A stretch of DNA of 64,000 nucleotides from Vallitaleaceae bacterium 9-2 (GTDB taxonomy: Bacteria; Bacillota; Clostridia; Lachnospirales; Vallitaleaceae): NCBI GenBank assembly GCA_038396585.1, contig CP121691.1, positions 3,286,001-3,350,000 on the forward strand. The letters are read 5' to 3'. The notes beneath the pieces are model-generated. The model was not told where the DNA came from, searched no databases, and saw only the letters and a list, made by a program, of their open reading frames with translations. Every line of letters starts with the position of its first letter. Within the stretch, counting starts at the first letter, position 1. The position numbers and the translations under genes are program-made. Below, piece after piece: positions 1 to 8,388 of the stretch.

Positions 1-1206
1 CAAGAATATTCCTCCCGGCGCTCTAAAGTTCCCTTTTACATATGCATTTTTTTGACGGGCTTGTATGAGTGAAATACAGTTTATGATAATTGTCAATGAG
101 GCAAATATGGCAGCAAGCCCTACGATTTCCGATGTGAATTGTGGAAAACATGAGATAATCATACTTAGTATGGCAATCACTGTCGTAGCATAGATGGGCG
201 TTCCTGTTTTTCCATTTTTTGCTAATCTTTGAGGTAAAATTCCAGATTCTGCTGTTGCTGCAAGCGCTCTTGAAGTCAGAGCCATGACAACGAGCATCGT
301 CGTCAGCAACGCCGCTACCGCAGAAATAGAGATGACTTTTGCAAGCCATGGTATCGCCATTAATTTTGTAAAGGATGCTGCATAAAGCGGTATAAAACGC
401 ATCCCTGGATTTTCTTCTAGGAATTGTGCCGAGATTAAACCTACCGTTGAGAATATGACTAGAAAATAGAGTGTAAATACGATGCTCATAGCAATAAAGA
501 TAGACTTTGGAACATTTTTGTTTGGATCTTTTACTTCAGATACCATAAAAGCAATGGCAACAATAGATCCGTATCCAACCATTGCTGTAGGAACGGCTGC
601 AAGAAATCCTGTCCTGCCTGCGGTTCCTTGTTCAAAAAACGGGGTCAGCATCTGTGTACTCCACTCTCCTGAAAACAATGCGCTTCCAGCATAGATGAGT
701 AATGTAACAGCTAATATAATAACTAATATTGTGTTTGCTTTTCCGGCAACTGAAAATTTTATCGTGTTAAGAATAAAAATAATCACAATTGAGATAATGG
801 CCAGAAGGATTTGTTTGTTGGCAAATATTGGGAAACCCACGCCTAAATAGGTGCCTACATATATTGCTGCAAAAGCAACCGCTACAATGTTGGCATTAAT
901 GTATCCCCATGTTGATATCCAGCCCCAAAAAGCTCCGGTACTTTTTTTCTTCCCTAGGGCTTTTGATGGGAAGACAAAGACCCCTCCGGATTTGGGGTAG
1001 ATAGTAGCAAGTTCTGCTACTATAAGCCCATAACATAGCATAATGGCAGCTGCAATTGCCCAGCTAAAAATAGCCGAAGGTCCTGCGTTATAAATTGTTA
1101 ATCCTGTTAATGAAAAGATAGCACTTCCTATCATTCCTCCGACGATCATAGTTACACAGGTAGTTAGTCCAAGAGTTCCATTTTGATTATTTTCCGGCAT
1201 AGACAT
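1..1206 (-). CDS. APC-family amino-acid permease, 3' end beyond the window
   Basis: The minus strand is open from an ATG at 1206 to base 1 without a stop (402 codons), so the C-terminus is missing. The translation is a string of hydrophobic helices. It starts with a VGGMIGSAIF-type glycine-rich first helix and contains a GSIVAIAFMVSEVKDPNKNV stretch that matches the helix 6 to loop signature of amino acid-polyamine-organocation permeases (about residues 205-225). It should import amino acids or amines across the cytoplasmic membrane; the substrate cannot be read. The start is uncertain: an AAAGGAG site at 1240-1246 lies too far from 1206, so an in-frame TTG at 1224 is possible, and GTG at 1236 lies almost on top of the site. 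It lies about 50-80 bp downstream of the SorC regulator in the same direction and could be co-transcribed. Confidence 0.85.
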   Translation of the reverse strand, partial: MSMPENNQNGTLGLTTCVTMIVGGMIGSAIFSLTGLTIYNAGPSAIFSWAIAAAIMLCYGLIVAELATIYPKSGGVFVFPSKALGKKKSTGAFWGWISTWGYINANIVAVAFAAIYVGTYLGVGFPIFANKQILLAIISIVIIFILNTIKFSVAGKANTILVIILAVTLLIYAGSALFSGEWSTQMLTPFFEQGTAGRTGFLAAVPTAMVGYGSIVAIAFMVSEVKDPNKNVPKSIFIAMSIVFTLYFLVIFSTVGLISAQFLEENPGMRFIPLYAASFTKLMAIPWLAKVISISAVAALLTTMLVVMALTSRALAATAESGILPQRLAKNGKTGTPIYATTVIAILSMIISCFPQFTSEIVGLAAIFASLTIIINCISLIQARQKNAYVKGNFRAPGGIFL

Positions 1207-1284
1207 TTGTGATGACAAACGCAAGTTGTTTGTCACGCTCTCCTTTCTTTTGTAGGAATAGCCTATGCGCTTTGCACATATAGA

Positions 1285-2229
1285 CTATTCTTGATTATTC
1301 CTCAAAAAATGTGCAGTTTCTAAATCCGTAACCAAAACATTCACATATCCACCTTTTATTGCTGCACGTATAGCATGTGCCTTGTCGCTTCCACCAGCAA
1401 CGCCAATACGCGTAGGAATATTCAAATAGTCTTTTAATGCAATAGAAATAATACGATCTCTAAACGGAGTATCAATAGCCTTCCCATCTTCATCAAAAAA
1501 ATGTGTTGCTACTTCACCTGCTACATCAGTACTGAGTTGTTCTTCATCATCATAAAGCTCTGATATATGCTTCCACTGATTTTTGGCCAAACCAATACCA
1601 ACAATAGCGATATCACAAGATTTAATGACCTTATATGCTTCGCCAAAGTACTTTTCTTTCATCATTGACGACTTCAACTCTTTATCCTGAACAATTACAG
1701 GTGCATAAAGCATGGTCGCTGATGCATGTAACTTTTCTGAGAATCGATAGACAATGTCATCTACTTTAATATGTCGATGATCTCTATTCTCACTACCAAG
1801 TAGTTGGGTCACTGTCAAATTGCTCTTGTTAACTAGTGGCATATTATCCACTAATGCTGAGGTACATCTACCTCTAGAAAATCCGATGATGTCTCCGTTA
1901 CGAATGATTTCTGAGAGGTATTCTCCTGCCGCAACACCCAGCTCTGTATGACTTTCTCGATCTATTACATTATCAATAACACGAACCGCTTTCAAGTTAT
2001 ACATTTTTTCTAACTGCATTTCAATATCAATATTCGCATTGTCTAGTGCTGCAATCTTAATTTCAACAATACCTTCATCTACACAATCGCGAATAATGCG
2101 ATTAACTTTTTGTCTGGATATGTTCATTTTTTTTGCAATTTCATCTTGTGTAAAACTAGCTTTATAATAATAATTTGCAACTCTGATATATTCACGCGTC
2201 TGCTCTTGAGATAATTTTTGTTTATTCAT
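1285..2229 (-). CDS. SorC/DeoR-type sugar-responsive transcription regulator
   Basis: A 314-residue protein with an N-terminal helix-turn-helix (about residues 25-50, FTQDEIAKKMNISRQKVNRI) and a SorC-type sugar-phosphate binding domain (about 60-312). The end, VAGGSDKAHAIRAAIKGG then a TDLETA motif, is typical of the family. SorC regulators bind phosphorylated sugars or intermediates and repress or activate nearby catabolic genes. The neighbours upstream in the same direction are a zinc dehydrogenase and a class I aldolase, so it probably controls that short pathway. The paired inverted sites at the aldolase promoter (4213-4233 and 4277-4297) are candidate operators. The start is the ATG at 2229 with an AAGAAAGGCAGG purine-rich stretch upstream. 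Confidence 0.85.
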   Translation of the reverse strand: MNKQKLSQEQTREYIRVANYYYKASFTQDEIAKKMNISRQKVNRIIRDCVDEGIVEIKIAALDNANIDIEMQLEKMYNLKAVRVIDNVIDRESHTELGVAAGEYLSEIIRNGDIIGFSRGRCTSALVDNMPLVNKSNLTVTQLLGSENRDHRHIKVDDIVYRFSEKLHASATMLYAPVIVQDKELKSSMMKEKYFGEAYKVIKSCDIAIVGIGLAKNQWKHISELYDDEEQLSTDVAGEVATHFFDEDGKAIDTPFRDRIISIALKDYLNIPTRIGVAGGSDKAHAIRAAIKGGYVNVLVTDLETAHFLRNNQE

Positions 2230-2317
2230 ATACCCATCCTGCCTTTCTTTTACTTGATAGATATAATTTTACTGAATACACATTCAGAATGCAAACCCTT
2301 TCATTGCTTTTTTGTCA

Positions 2318-3355
2318 TCATATGTTGCAATTAACAATAATTCGATATGTATAGGGGTCAATTGCCTTATGAAAGGCTTCTTCTATGTTATCTAATGTAT
2401 ATGTTTCTGAAATCAATTCTGATACGTCAATTAACCCATTGGATAAGAGTTTGGTCGCAACTAAAAAGTCTTTTCTTTGAGGGTTAACAGAACCTGTGAT
2501 AATTGTCTCTGCTGAATGAATCTTATTAGGATTGATTTCAATGGGGTTGTTGGGATGGAAGGAAGAATAGAACACGACTCTGCCTAATTTGCCTGCCATA
2601 TCTACACTTTGACTTGCCACCTCAGGAATTGCCGCTGTACAAAAAACGACATCAGCGCCTCTTCCATCTGTCAATTGCTTTATTCGCTCAACAGGGTCTT
2701 CTTGACTTGAATTAATAATCACATCAGCGCCCATTTTTTTTGCAACTTCAAGGCGATTATCATCAACCTCTGCAACAATTACCCTTGCTCCTCGAAGCTT
2801 TGCCAACTGAACATGAAAAATCCCCATAATTCCGGCTCCTACAATGACCACATCATCTGCAAGATTAATCTTTCCATTTTCAATACTGTGAACGCAACAT
2901 GCTAGAGGTTCCGCTAAAGCAGCATAAGATAATGGCAATTCATCCGCCATCTTATATACATTTTCTGCATCAATCATCATGTATTCCGCTAATCCTCCAG
3001 GTCCCATGGCAATCTCTTGTGTTGCAGCAATAAATGAAACAACGCATTGATTTTCATGCCCATTTCTACAGTAATAGCACTCTCCGCAAGAATTTAATAG
3101 TCGAACGGCTACTTTATCGCCTTTTTTTATTTGTTTAACGCCTTCTCCTACAGCTTCTACTATCCCTGCTGCTTCGTGGCCTCCTGCAAATGGATATTTT
3201 TTCATTACCCCTGAGTACACGCGTTGTTCTAAAGTACATATTGCACAAGAGGCAACACGAATGAGTACTTGCTTTTTCTCTGGTTTTTTCATTTGTGCTT
3301 CATGAATAACTATTTTCTTTTCATCTTCTAAAACAGCAACTTTGTATGTGTCCAT
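2318..3355 (-). CDS. Zinc-dependent medium-chain alcohol/polyol dehydrogenase
   Basis: The start is set at the ATG at 3355 (345 aa) because AGAGGAG sits just upstream; an upstream in-frame start would overlap the aldolase. The GroES-like domain carries catalytic zinc ligands in the CAICTLE and GGHEAAG motifs (about residues 38 and 60). A four-cysteine structural zinc lobe follows (CGECYYCRNGHENQC, about 88-102). A Rossmann fold with GAGIMG (about 167) binds NAD(P). The family oxidises polyols or secondary alcohols such as sorbitol, threonine or butanediol; the substrate here is unknown. Only 13 bp separate it from the aldolase upstream, so the two are probably one transcript: a dehydrogenase making a ketose and an aldolase cleaving it. 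Confidence 0.85.
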   Translation of the reverse strand: MDTYKVAVLEDEKKIVIHEAQMKKPEKKQVLIRVASCAICTLEQRVYSGVMKKYPFAGGHEAAGIVEAVGEGVKQIKKGDKVAVRLLNSCGECYYCRNGHENQCVVSFIAATQEIAMGPGGLAEYMMIDAENVYKMADELPLSYAALAEPLACCVHSIENGKINLADDVVIVGAGIMGIFHVQLAKLRGARVIVAEVDDNRLEVAKKMGADVIINSSQEDPVERIKQLTDGRGADVVFCTAAIPEVASQSVDMAGKLGRVVFYSSFHPNNPIEINPNKIHSAETIITGSVNPQRKDFLVATKLLSNGLIDVSELISETYTLDNIEEAFHKAIDPYTYRIIVNCNI

Positions 3356-3368
3356 AATAGGCTCCTCT

Positions 3369-4181
3369 CTACGTAGCAAATTTAACATTCATTTCTTTTA
3401 AAGCGGTCTCAACGCTACATTCTTCATGAATGAGCTTGGCAATGGCTGATGCATAGCCTACCGGATTTTCATGCCCCCATATGTTACGTCCCATGGCAAT
3501 TCCTGAAGCTCCAGCTTCTAGGGCATCTTTGATCTCTTGTAACAACTCTCTTTCCGGTACTTTCTTTGCGCCTCCCAGTATAACGACCGGTGCATATACA
3601 CTTTGAGTTAATTCTGAAAAGCTTTTTTGGTCTCCTGTATAAACAGTTTTGACAATATCTGCACCGAGTTCAACACTTTGGCGACAAGCAAAGGTAACGT
3701 TTTCAGGTGTCCTAGAATCATCTGCCGGTTCAAAACCTCTTGGGAGCGCTTCGGCTGTAACTGGTAGCCCCCATTTATGGCAATCAAGCACGACCCTTTG
3801 TAAATTACTAAGGACTTCATTTTCAAAAGTCGACCCTGGGAACGACATCGTAATAACTGAATCAGCTCCTAAGCGAAGGGCATCTTCAGCCGTTGCAACA
3901 ATCTGCATCGGATGCTTTCGATCTCCAAGATACGAAACCCCTCCATCAATTCTTAAAATAATTCCTTTGCCTAAAAAACACTCTGAAAACTTGTCTGCCA
4001 TTCCGACAGTACTTAAAAATGCATCGGCTCCTGCTGAAGCCACATCCCGAATGATTTTTCCAACATCTTTCATCGCCGGAAGTACATTAAAATTGGCGCC
4101 ATGATCCATGGCCATTATAAATGCTTTTCCATCCGGTTGAAAAATGTGGTTCATCCTATGTGTTGTCATTGAATTTTTCAT
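3369..4181 (-). CDS. Class I aldolase of the DeoC/FbaB/LacD family
   Basis: The start is the ATG at 4181, which has GGAGGAG directly upstream, giving 270 residues. The protein has the TIM-barrel pattern of DhnA/LsrF/FbaB aldolases: an MDHG motif near residue 25, the probable Schiff-base lysine in GADIVKTVYTG (about residue 175), and glycine-rich phosphate-binding ends (VILGGAKK and GIAMGRNIWGH). Such enzymes cleave phosphorylated ketoses or related sugars. It is the first gene of a unit with the zinc dehydrogenase and, further on, the SorC regulator and permease. A clear promoter (TTGACA, 17 bp, TATTAT) lies at 4245-4273 and is flanked by two inverted operator-like sites. The exact substrate is not determined by the sequence. 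Confidence 0.82.
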   Translation of the reverse strand: MKNSMTTHRMNHIFQPDGKAFIMAMDHGANFNVLPAMKDVGKIIRDVASAGADAFLSTVGMADKFSECFLGKGIILRIDGGVSYLGDRKHPMQIVATAEDALRLGADSVITMSFPGSTFENEVLSNLQRVVLDCHKWGLPVTAEALPRGFEPADDSRTPENVTFACRQSVELGADIVKTVYTGDQKSFSELTQSVYAPVVILGGAKKVPERELLQEIKDALEAGASGIAMGRNIWGHENPVGYASAIAKLIHEECSVETALKEMNVKFAT

Positions 4182-4212
4182 GTTTCTCCTCCATTTCTTC
4201 TTTGTTACATTT

Positions 4213-4297
4213 GTAACACTTGTATTACAAATGTTGTTTTTTATATAATATACCCATTTTTCTGTTTTGTCAATACCATTTGTCACCCAAGTGTTAC
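4213..4297 (-). promoter_or_regulatory. Promoter of the aldolase unit flanked by two inverted operator sites
   Basis: On the minus strand, TTGACA (4268-4273) and TATTAT (4245-4250) are separated by 17 bp. Two 21-bp elements flank this promoter in opposite orientation: 4213-4233 read on the plus strand (GTAACACTTG, then TATTACAAATG) and 4277-4297 read on the minus strand (GTAACACTTG, then GGTGACAAATG). They match at 18 of 21 positions, and their centres are 64 bp apart, close to six helical turns. A perfect 10-bp inverted repeat, ACATTTGTAA and TTACAAATGT, overlaps the first site. The arrangement suits a DNA-looping repressor; the SorC protein nearby is the natural candidate. Confidence 0.75.
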
Positions 4298-4378
4298 TTT
4301 TGTCCATTTCTTTTTTATGTATATTGCCCGCCACATCCTACCTATGATATGATAAGGAAAAATCTTAATGGAGGCATT

Positions 4379-5494
4379 ATGAACATTTTATATATTGAAC
4401 CTTTTTTCGGCGGTTCGCATAAAGCATGGTATGAACAACTTAAAAAACACTCACAGCATCACTTAGATGTGTTGTCAATGGACGCCAAATTTTGGAAATG
4501 GAGAATGTATGGAGGCGCTGTTACTTTAGCCAAAGAGTTTTTGGCTTATACCAAACCTGTTGACTTGATTTTAGTCTCTGACATGCTTGACTTGACCACG
4601 TTTCTTGCTTTATGTCGCCATCATATCAAGGTTCCTATTGGTATGTACTTCCATGAAAATCAATTTGCCTATCCTTGGCAAGACGCCAGCGAAGATAAAA
4701 AAAAAGGGCGTGATGTCAACTACGGTATGATGAACTATCTTTCTGCCCTCGCTTCCGACTTTATCATGTTCAACTCCGAGTATAATCGCCGCTCTTTTTT
4801 GGATGGTATCTGTGAGACCTTAGGGAAGATGCCTGATTATCCACATCAGACGCTAGAGAATTTAAAAGAAAAGTCAGTTATCATGCCTGTCGGCATTACA
4901 CCTTTAGAAACGGTCCCTTGTCCTGACCAAACTAGGGAGGGTCCTCCGCTTATTCTATGGAATCACCGGCTAGAATACGATAAAAATCCGGATAGTTTTT
5001 TTAAGCTCTTAATTCGACTAAAAAATGAAGGCTATCTTTTTAACCTTGCTTTTTTAGGTGAATCCAATGAAAAAGCTTTGCGCACATATCAAGAGCCATT
5101 ACATCAACTACGCGATAATATAGTGGCTCAAGGTCACCTTAGCACTAAGGCTTATCGGCAGTGGCTCCGACGCGCCGATCTACTTCCTGTCACTTCAATT
5201 CACGATTTTTTTGGCATTAGCGTTATGGAAGCTATCGCCTATGGGGTCACCCCACTTTTGCCTAGACGTTTAAGCTATCCCGAGCTTTATAACGACAAAA
5301 AAAATTCTTCACTCTTTTATACTTCAGAGGAAGAATTATATACAAAAATGATTGATTCAATTATACACATCGATACCTTACGCAAGGAAAGTTATGCACA
5401 TTTAACCAAATCTTATTGGTGGACTTGCCTTGCAAAGGTATATGATGATTATTTTACTGATGTATCCGCTTCATATGCGCCTTTAATTTTTTGA
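4379..5494 (+). CDS. tRNA-queuosine alpha-mannosyltransferase-like glycosyltransferase (DUF3524/QTMAN family)
   Basis: The start is the ATG at 4379 behind GGAGG (371 aa). The N-terminal block begins with the signature EPFFGGSHKAWYEQL and continues with FWKWRMYGGAVTLA, which defines the DUF3524 (QTMAN N-terminal) family. The C-terminal half is a GT-B nucleotide-sugar domain with NHRLEYDKNPD (about residue 205) and an HDFFGISVMEA motif (about 290). Characterised animal members (GTDC1) transfer mannose to queuosine in tRNA-Asp; bacterial members are much less studied. It is the only plus-strand gene in this part and its 3' end overlaps the convergent ClbS/DfsB gene by 41 bp. A queuosine-precursor transporter is located about 11 kb away. 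Mannosylation of tRNA is inferred from family membership. Confidence 0.8.
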   Translation: MNILYIEPFFGGSHKAWYEQLKKHSQHHLDVLSMDAKFWKWRMYGGAVTLAKEFLAYTKPVDLILVSDMLDLTTFLALCRHHIKVPIGMYFHENQFAYPWQDASEDKKKGRDVNYGMMNYLSALASDFIMFNSEYNRRSFLDGICETLGKMPDYPHQTLENLKEKSVIMPVGITPLETVPCPDQTREGPPLILWNHRLEYDKNPDSFFKLLIRLKNEGYLFNLAFLGESNEKALRTYQEPLHQLRDNIVAQGHLSTKAYRQWLRRADLLPVTSIHDFFGISVMEAIAYGVTPLLPRRLSYPELYNDKKNSSLFYTSEEELYTKMIDSIIHIDTLRKESYAHLTKSYWWTCLAKVYDDYFTDVSASYAPLIF

Positions 5495-5990
5495 TTGCCC
5501 AGTTATAGTGACTTGATGTCGCACTAACAAAATAAGACCCCAATGTACTTTGACCAACCCAGTCAAAGACACCTTTAGAAAACAGTTCGTCATTTGAAAA
5601 CGTGTCGGCTAAATCAATAACTTGTGCATGTGATTGTTCATACATGGATTTGGCCGATTCAAGTGCGGTCTTTTGATGACGCTCCCAAAACTCTATATTC
5701 ATTTTACCATAGGTTCTCCAATTATATGGCGCCGGCAAAAAAGCTTGCGCCTCACCTTTTACATTCGCCTGAACCCAGACTAAGAGTAACTGATGCCATT
5801 CAAATAAATGTATATAAATATCTCTAAGATTCTTATCCCGTTTCCAATGCGCCTCTTTTTTCTTTTCATCTTTCGAAAAATCAAAAGGTGTCAAGAGGGC
5901 TTCGTCTGACATTGTATCAATGAGCGTATTTAATTGTTCATAATTGGTTTTTGCACTATCCATTAATTCTTTTTTCGTTGTCGCTCTCAT
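5454..5990 (-). CDS. ClbS/DfsB family four-helix protein
   Basis: A 178-residue protein made of amphipathic helices. It contains the segments LRDIYIHLFEWHQLLLVWV (about 55-73) and WERHQKTALESAKSMYEQSH, which fit the ClbS/DfsB family within the DinB-like four-helix superfamily. The founding member ClbS protects against the genotoxin colibactin; most family members have no assigned role. It is 4 bp downstream of the GyrI-like ligand-binding protein and probably co-transcribed with it. Its 3' end overlaps the convergent mannosyltransferase gene by 41 bp. Start ATG at 5990; the ribosome site (AAAGGAT) is weak. Confidence 0.75.
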   Translation of the reverse strand: MRATTKKELMDSAKTNYEQLNTLIDTMSDEALLTPFDFSKDEKKKEAHWKRDKNLRDIYIHLFEWHQLLLVWVQANVKGEAQAFLPAPYNWRTYGKMNIEFWERHQKTALESAKSMYEQSHAQVIDLADTFSNDELFSKGVFDWVGQSTLGSYFVSATSSHYNWAIKKLKAHMKRIHQ

Positions 5991-5994
5991 ATCT

Positions 5995-6441
5995 TTATCC
6001 TTTTAATGCAATATAAATATCAATATCTGCATTTTCCCAATCTGCGTTAAGATATTCTTCAAAATCTCCTGTAAAGCTTCGTTCTAATTCCATAGCCCAT
6101 ATTTCGCTCCAAGCTTTTTGTACCGCTTCCACCATATGCCCATGGATTGAAAACTTGGCATATTTACCTGCCGGAATCGTTTTTACTGTTAACTCTTCAT
6201 TCCCTACTTTTGATACTTCAATACCTGCAGTGACACAATATTGTTCTTTTGAATAATCTGAATATAAACCAATGGCATGCGTATTGATTTTATTGTTAAT
6301 AGTTTCATAAACACCTTGCTGATACAGCTTTTCCCAAAGACTTGCAATCGTTTCGTGCATTTTTGGATCGCTATTGCTTGTTAGCGCACTAACGCCCACA
6401 ACTTTTTTTTCCTCAAGATTTACAATTTCATACTTCATCAT
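5995..6441 (-). CDS. GyrI-like / AraC effector-binding domain protein
   Basis: The start is taken at the ATG at 6441 (148 aa), where GGAGG lies 4 bases upstream; the adjacent ATG at 6438 is an alternative. The whole chain is one SOUL/GyrI-like domain: YEIVNLEEKKVVGVSA at the N-terminus, IPAGKYAKFSIHG in the middle and a C-terminal acidic tail ending in DIDIYIALKG. Such domains bind small amphipathic molecules; stand-alone versions can sequester toxins or act as transcription cofactors. No DNA-binding domain is attached. The neighbours are a ClbS/DfsB protein downstream and a WYL regulator upstream, which together suggest a small-molecule stress module. Confidence 0.78.
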   Translation of the reverse strand: MMKYEIVNLEEKKVVGVSALTSNSDPKMHETIASLWEKLYQQGVYETINNKINTHAIGLYSDYSKEQYCVTAGIEVSKVGNEELTVKTIPAGKYAKFSIHGHMVEAVQKAWSEIWAMELERSFTGDFEEYLNADWENADIDIYIALKG

Positions 6442-6564
6442 ATGACCTCCATGTTTTTTATATGTTTTGATTGCTATTTTGATTGATGTTTCCATTAGTT
6501 TTCCAATTAATGTATCAATCATAAGGTCATTATACTCTTGTATATATGACAGCTATGTGTCATA

Positions 6565-7461
6565 TTATGTATAAAGTTGCATTATTTTTTTAAATTCTTT
6601 TTGTATCTCTTGTCGAATGAACTTAGGTTCTATCACTTCGCAATAATGTCCAAAGGAGATAATATACTGAAAAATCCATTCGCCCTTAGGATACTTAATT
6701 TTTACAAGGTAACTGCCATCACTTTGTTCTTCATATTCTTCAAATTCATCAAACACCCGATACGCCATTTTTTTTGATAACTTCAACACAAGGGTCACAA
6801 ACTCCTCTTCAAATACTTCTTGTTTTGAAAAAATCTGTGATGGTGTTTTTCGCTTAAAATGCTCCGGCTTAACCTTCAAGTCACGTACACGCCGAAGCTT
6901 AAAAAAACGATTATCTTCTCGTAAACGGCAATATCCATAAAGGTACCAAGCACCACCTTTAAAACAAAGTTTTAAGGGTTCTACTTCTCGAGAAATCGTC
7001 TGTTTTTTTGCACTGGCATAGGAAAATCCGATAACTTGTTTTTTTAAAATAGCCTCTTTAAGCAAGTGAAAAACTTCTGCTTCATTTGTTGCATTAGACC
7101 ATGTTGAAAAATCCACTTCTATCCAGTCCGTATCCGACTCTCCAAATAGGCTGTCCAACTTACTTAAGGTATCTGCTTTTGAACTAAAATCAATTGTCTT
7201 AAGCGCTTTTAGAGAAGACACAATCTCGTCTTTTTCATCATTTGTGATAACAGCTTTATTCAAAATATAATTCGGAAGTAACGAGATGCCTCCTCCTCGC
7301 CCTTTTTTCATATAAATAGGGATTCCAACTGCTGACAAGGTCTCAACATCACGAAAAATCGTTCGTGTCGACACCTCAAAACGTCTGGCAAGCTCTTTAG
7401 ACGTTACCGTCTCTTTATCAAGCAATATATATACAATTTCAAACAATCGATTAATTTGCAT
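6565..7461 (-). CDS. HTH-11/WYL-domain transcription regulator
   Basis: A 298-residue protein with a DeoR-like helix-turn-helix (about residues 1-55, VTSKELARRFEVSTRTIFRD), followed by a WYL ligand-binding domain (about 135-215, containing EPLKLCFKGGAWYLYGYCR) and a C-terminal WCX extension (about 220-295). Proteins of this YobV/YafY type sense nucleotides, nucleic acids or small ligands and usually regulate adjacent genes. Here the next genes downstream, in the same direction, are the GyrI-like protein and the ClbS/DfsB protein, so they are the likely targets. Start ATG at 7461 with GAGGGA upstream. Confidence 0.85.
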   Translation of the reverse strand: MQINRLFEIVYILLDKETVTSKELARRFEVSTRTIFRDVETLSAVGIPIYMKKGRGGGISLLPNYILNKAVITNDEKDEIVSSLKALKTIDFSSKADTLSKLDSLFGESDTDWIEVDFSTWSNATNEAEVFHLLKEAILKKQVIGFSYASAKKQTISREVEPLKLCFKGGAWYLYGYCRLREDNRFFKLRRVRDLKVKPEHFKRKTPSQIFSKQEVFEEEFVTLVLKLSKKMAYRVFDEFEEYEEQSDGSYLVKIKYPKGEWIFQYIISFGHYCEVIEPKFIRQEIQKEFKKIMQLYT

Positions 7462-7501
7462 TTTACTCAGTCCCTCTTAACATTATGTTTTTTGGCTATT
7501 A

Positions 7502-8245
7502 TTACGTCTCTTTTACAAAAACAAGATGCTCTTTATCTGAAGCTTCTTCATTATACACATAGCCCATCCCCGAAAAGCCTTTAAGTTGATCAAGGCTTTG
7601 ACAGTTATTTTCTGCCATATAGCGAATCATCTCGCCCCTAGCCATCTTCGCCCATGTTGCTTTTACTTTTAATGTCTCTTGAACTCTAACTGCAAAGACG
7701 CACTGTACGTATTGTTCACCAGGTTTTAAGCTTTGACGGACACATTGGCTATATTCATTCGATGCCAAATCAATAACCAGGTCCGTCTCTTGATAAATCG
7801 CCTCATAGATACGCTCACCCCAAAAAGCATATAGGTCCTTTTTTCCTTGAACTTCCAACTTTGCCTGCATCTCAAGTCGATAAGGAACAATACCATCCAA
7901 GGGTCTAAGAACGCCATATAACCCACTTAAAATCCGCACATGCTTATTCACATATGCCCACTGTTCATGGGTAAATATACTCGGTTTCATGTATTGGTAT
8001 TGAAGTCCTTCATAGGCTAGCAACGCCGGTATCAGATTTTTATGAATATGGGTATGCATCAAGCGCTCACTGTTTTGTGTGGCTATTTTATCGTTGCATT
8101 TCCAGATTTTTTTAAGCTCTGTATAATTTTTCGTTTTTAATGTTTCAAAAATTGCTTCTGCCTCCTGAATAAACATGGGCAACGATGTATATTCCATGTC
8201 GCTACTGTTATTCATCTTCTTTGCAGGTGATATAATGACACGCAT
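7502..8245 (-). CDS. yaaA: Peroxide stress protein YaaA (DUF328)
   Basis: The start is the ATG at 8245 behind GAGGAGGA, giving 247 residues, the usual size for the family. It opens with MRVIISPAKKMN, the YaaA signature, and contains RILSGLYGVLRPLDGIVPYR (about residues 97-116), also diagnostic. In E. coli YaaA lowers intracellular free iron and limits DNA damage during hydrogen peroxide stress; the fold binds DNA. It stands alone between the WYL regulator and the uxa terminator, about 40 bp upstream of the former, and may form a unit with it. Confidence 0.92.
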   Translation of the reverse strand: MRVIISPAKKMNNSSDMEYTSLPMFIQEAEAIFETLKTKNYTELKKIWKCNDKIATQNSERLMHTHIHKNLIPALLAYEGLQYQYMKPSIFTHEQWAYVNKHVRILSGLYGVLRPLDGIVPYRLEMQAKLEVQGKKDLYAFWGERIYEAIYQETDLVIDLASNEYSQCVRQSLKPGEQYVQCVFAVRVQETLKVKATWAKMARGEMIRYMAENNCQSLDQLKGFSGMGYVYNEEASDKEHLVFVKET

Positions 8246-8313
8246 ATGTTCCTCCTCAACTTCCATTCACTAGTATCTAATATTCTAGCACCTAATATAT
8301 GAATGTACAACAA

Positions 8314-8352
8314 AAAGACCCTGAGGTTTTATGTATTCACCTCAGGGTCTTT
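8314..8352 (-). terminator. Rho-independent terminator of the uxa operon
   Basis: A perfect 14-bp inverted repeat (AAAGACCCTGAGGT and its complement) encloses an 11-base loop. On the minus strand it is followed by a T-rich tail. It lies 37 bp beyond the uxaC stop codon and ends the uxaB-uxaA-uxaC transcript. Confidence 0.9.
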
Positions 8353-8388
8353 GCATCACGTTCTAAAAAACTCGATTATATTGTAAGT

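Noticed and set aside
23-349. 108-codon minus-strand frame at the left edge
   Set aside because: It is out of frame with the APC permease, which is open through this entire region with clear family motifs.
1255-1291. Imperfect hairpin at the end of the SorC gene
   Set aside because: The stem is broken by mismatches and no T-run follows on the minus strand, so it is not called as a terminator.
3649-4104. 151-codon open frame on the plus strand
   Set aside because: It lies wholly antisense to the well-supported aldolase gene, has no ribosome site, and its translation matches no family I know.
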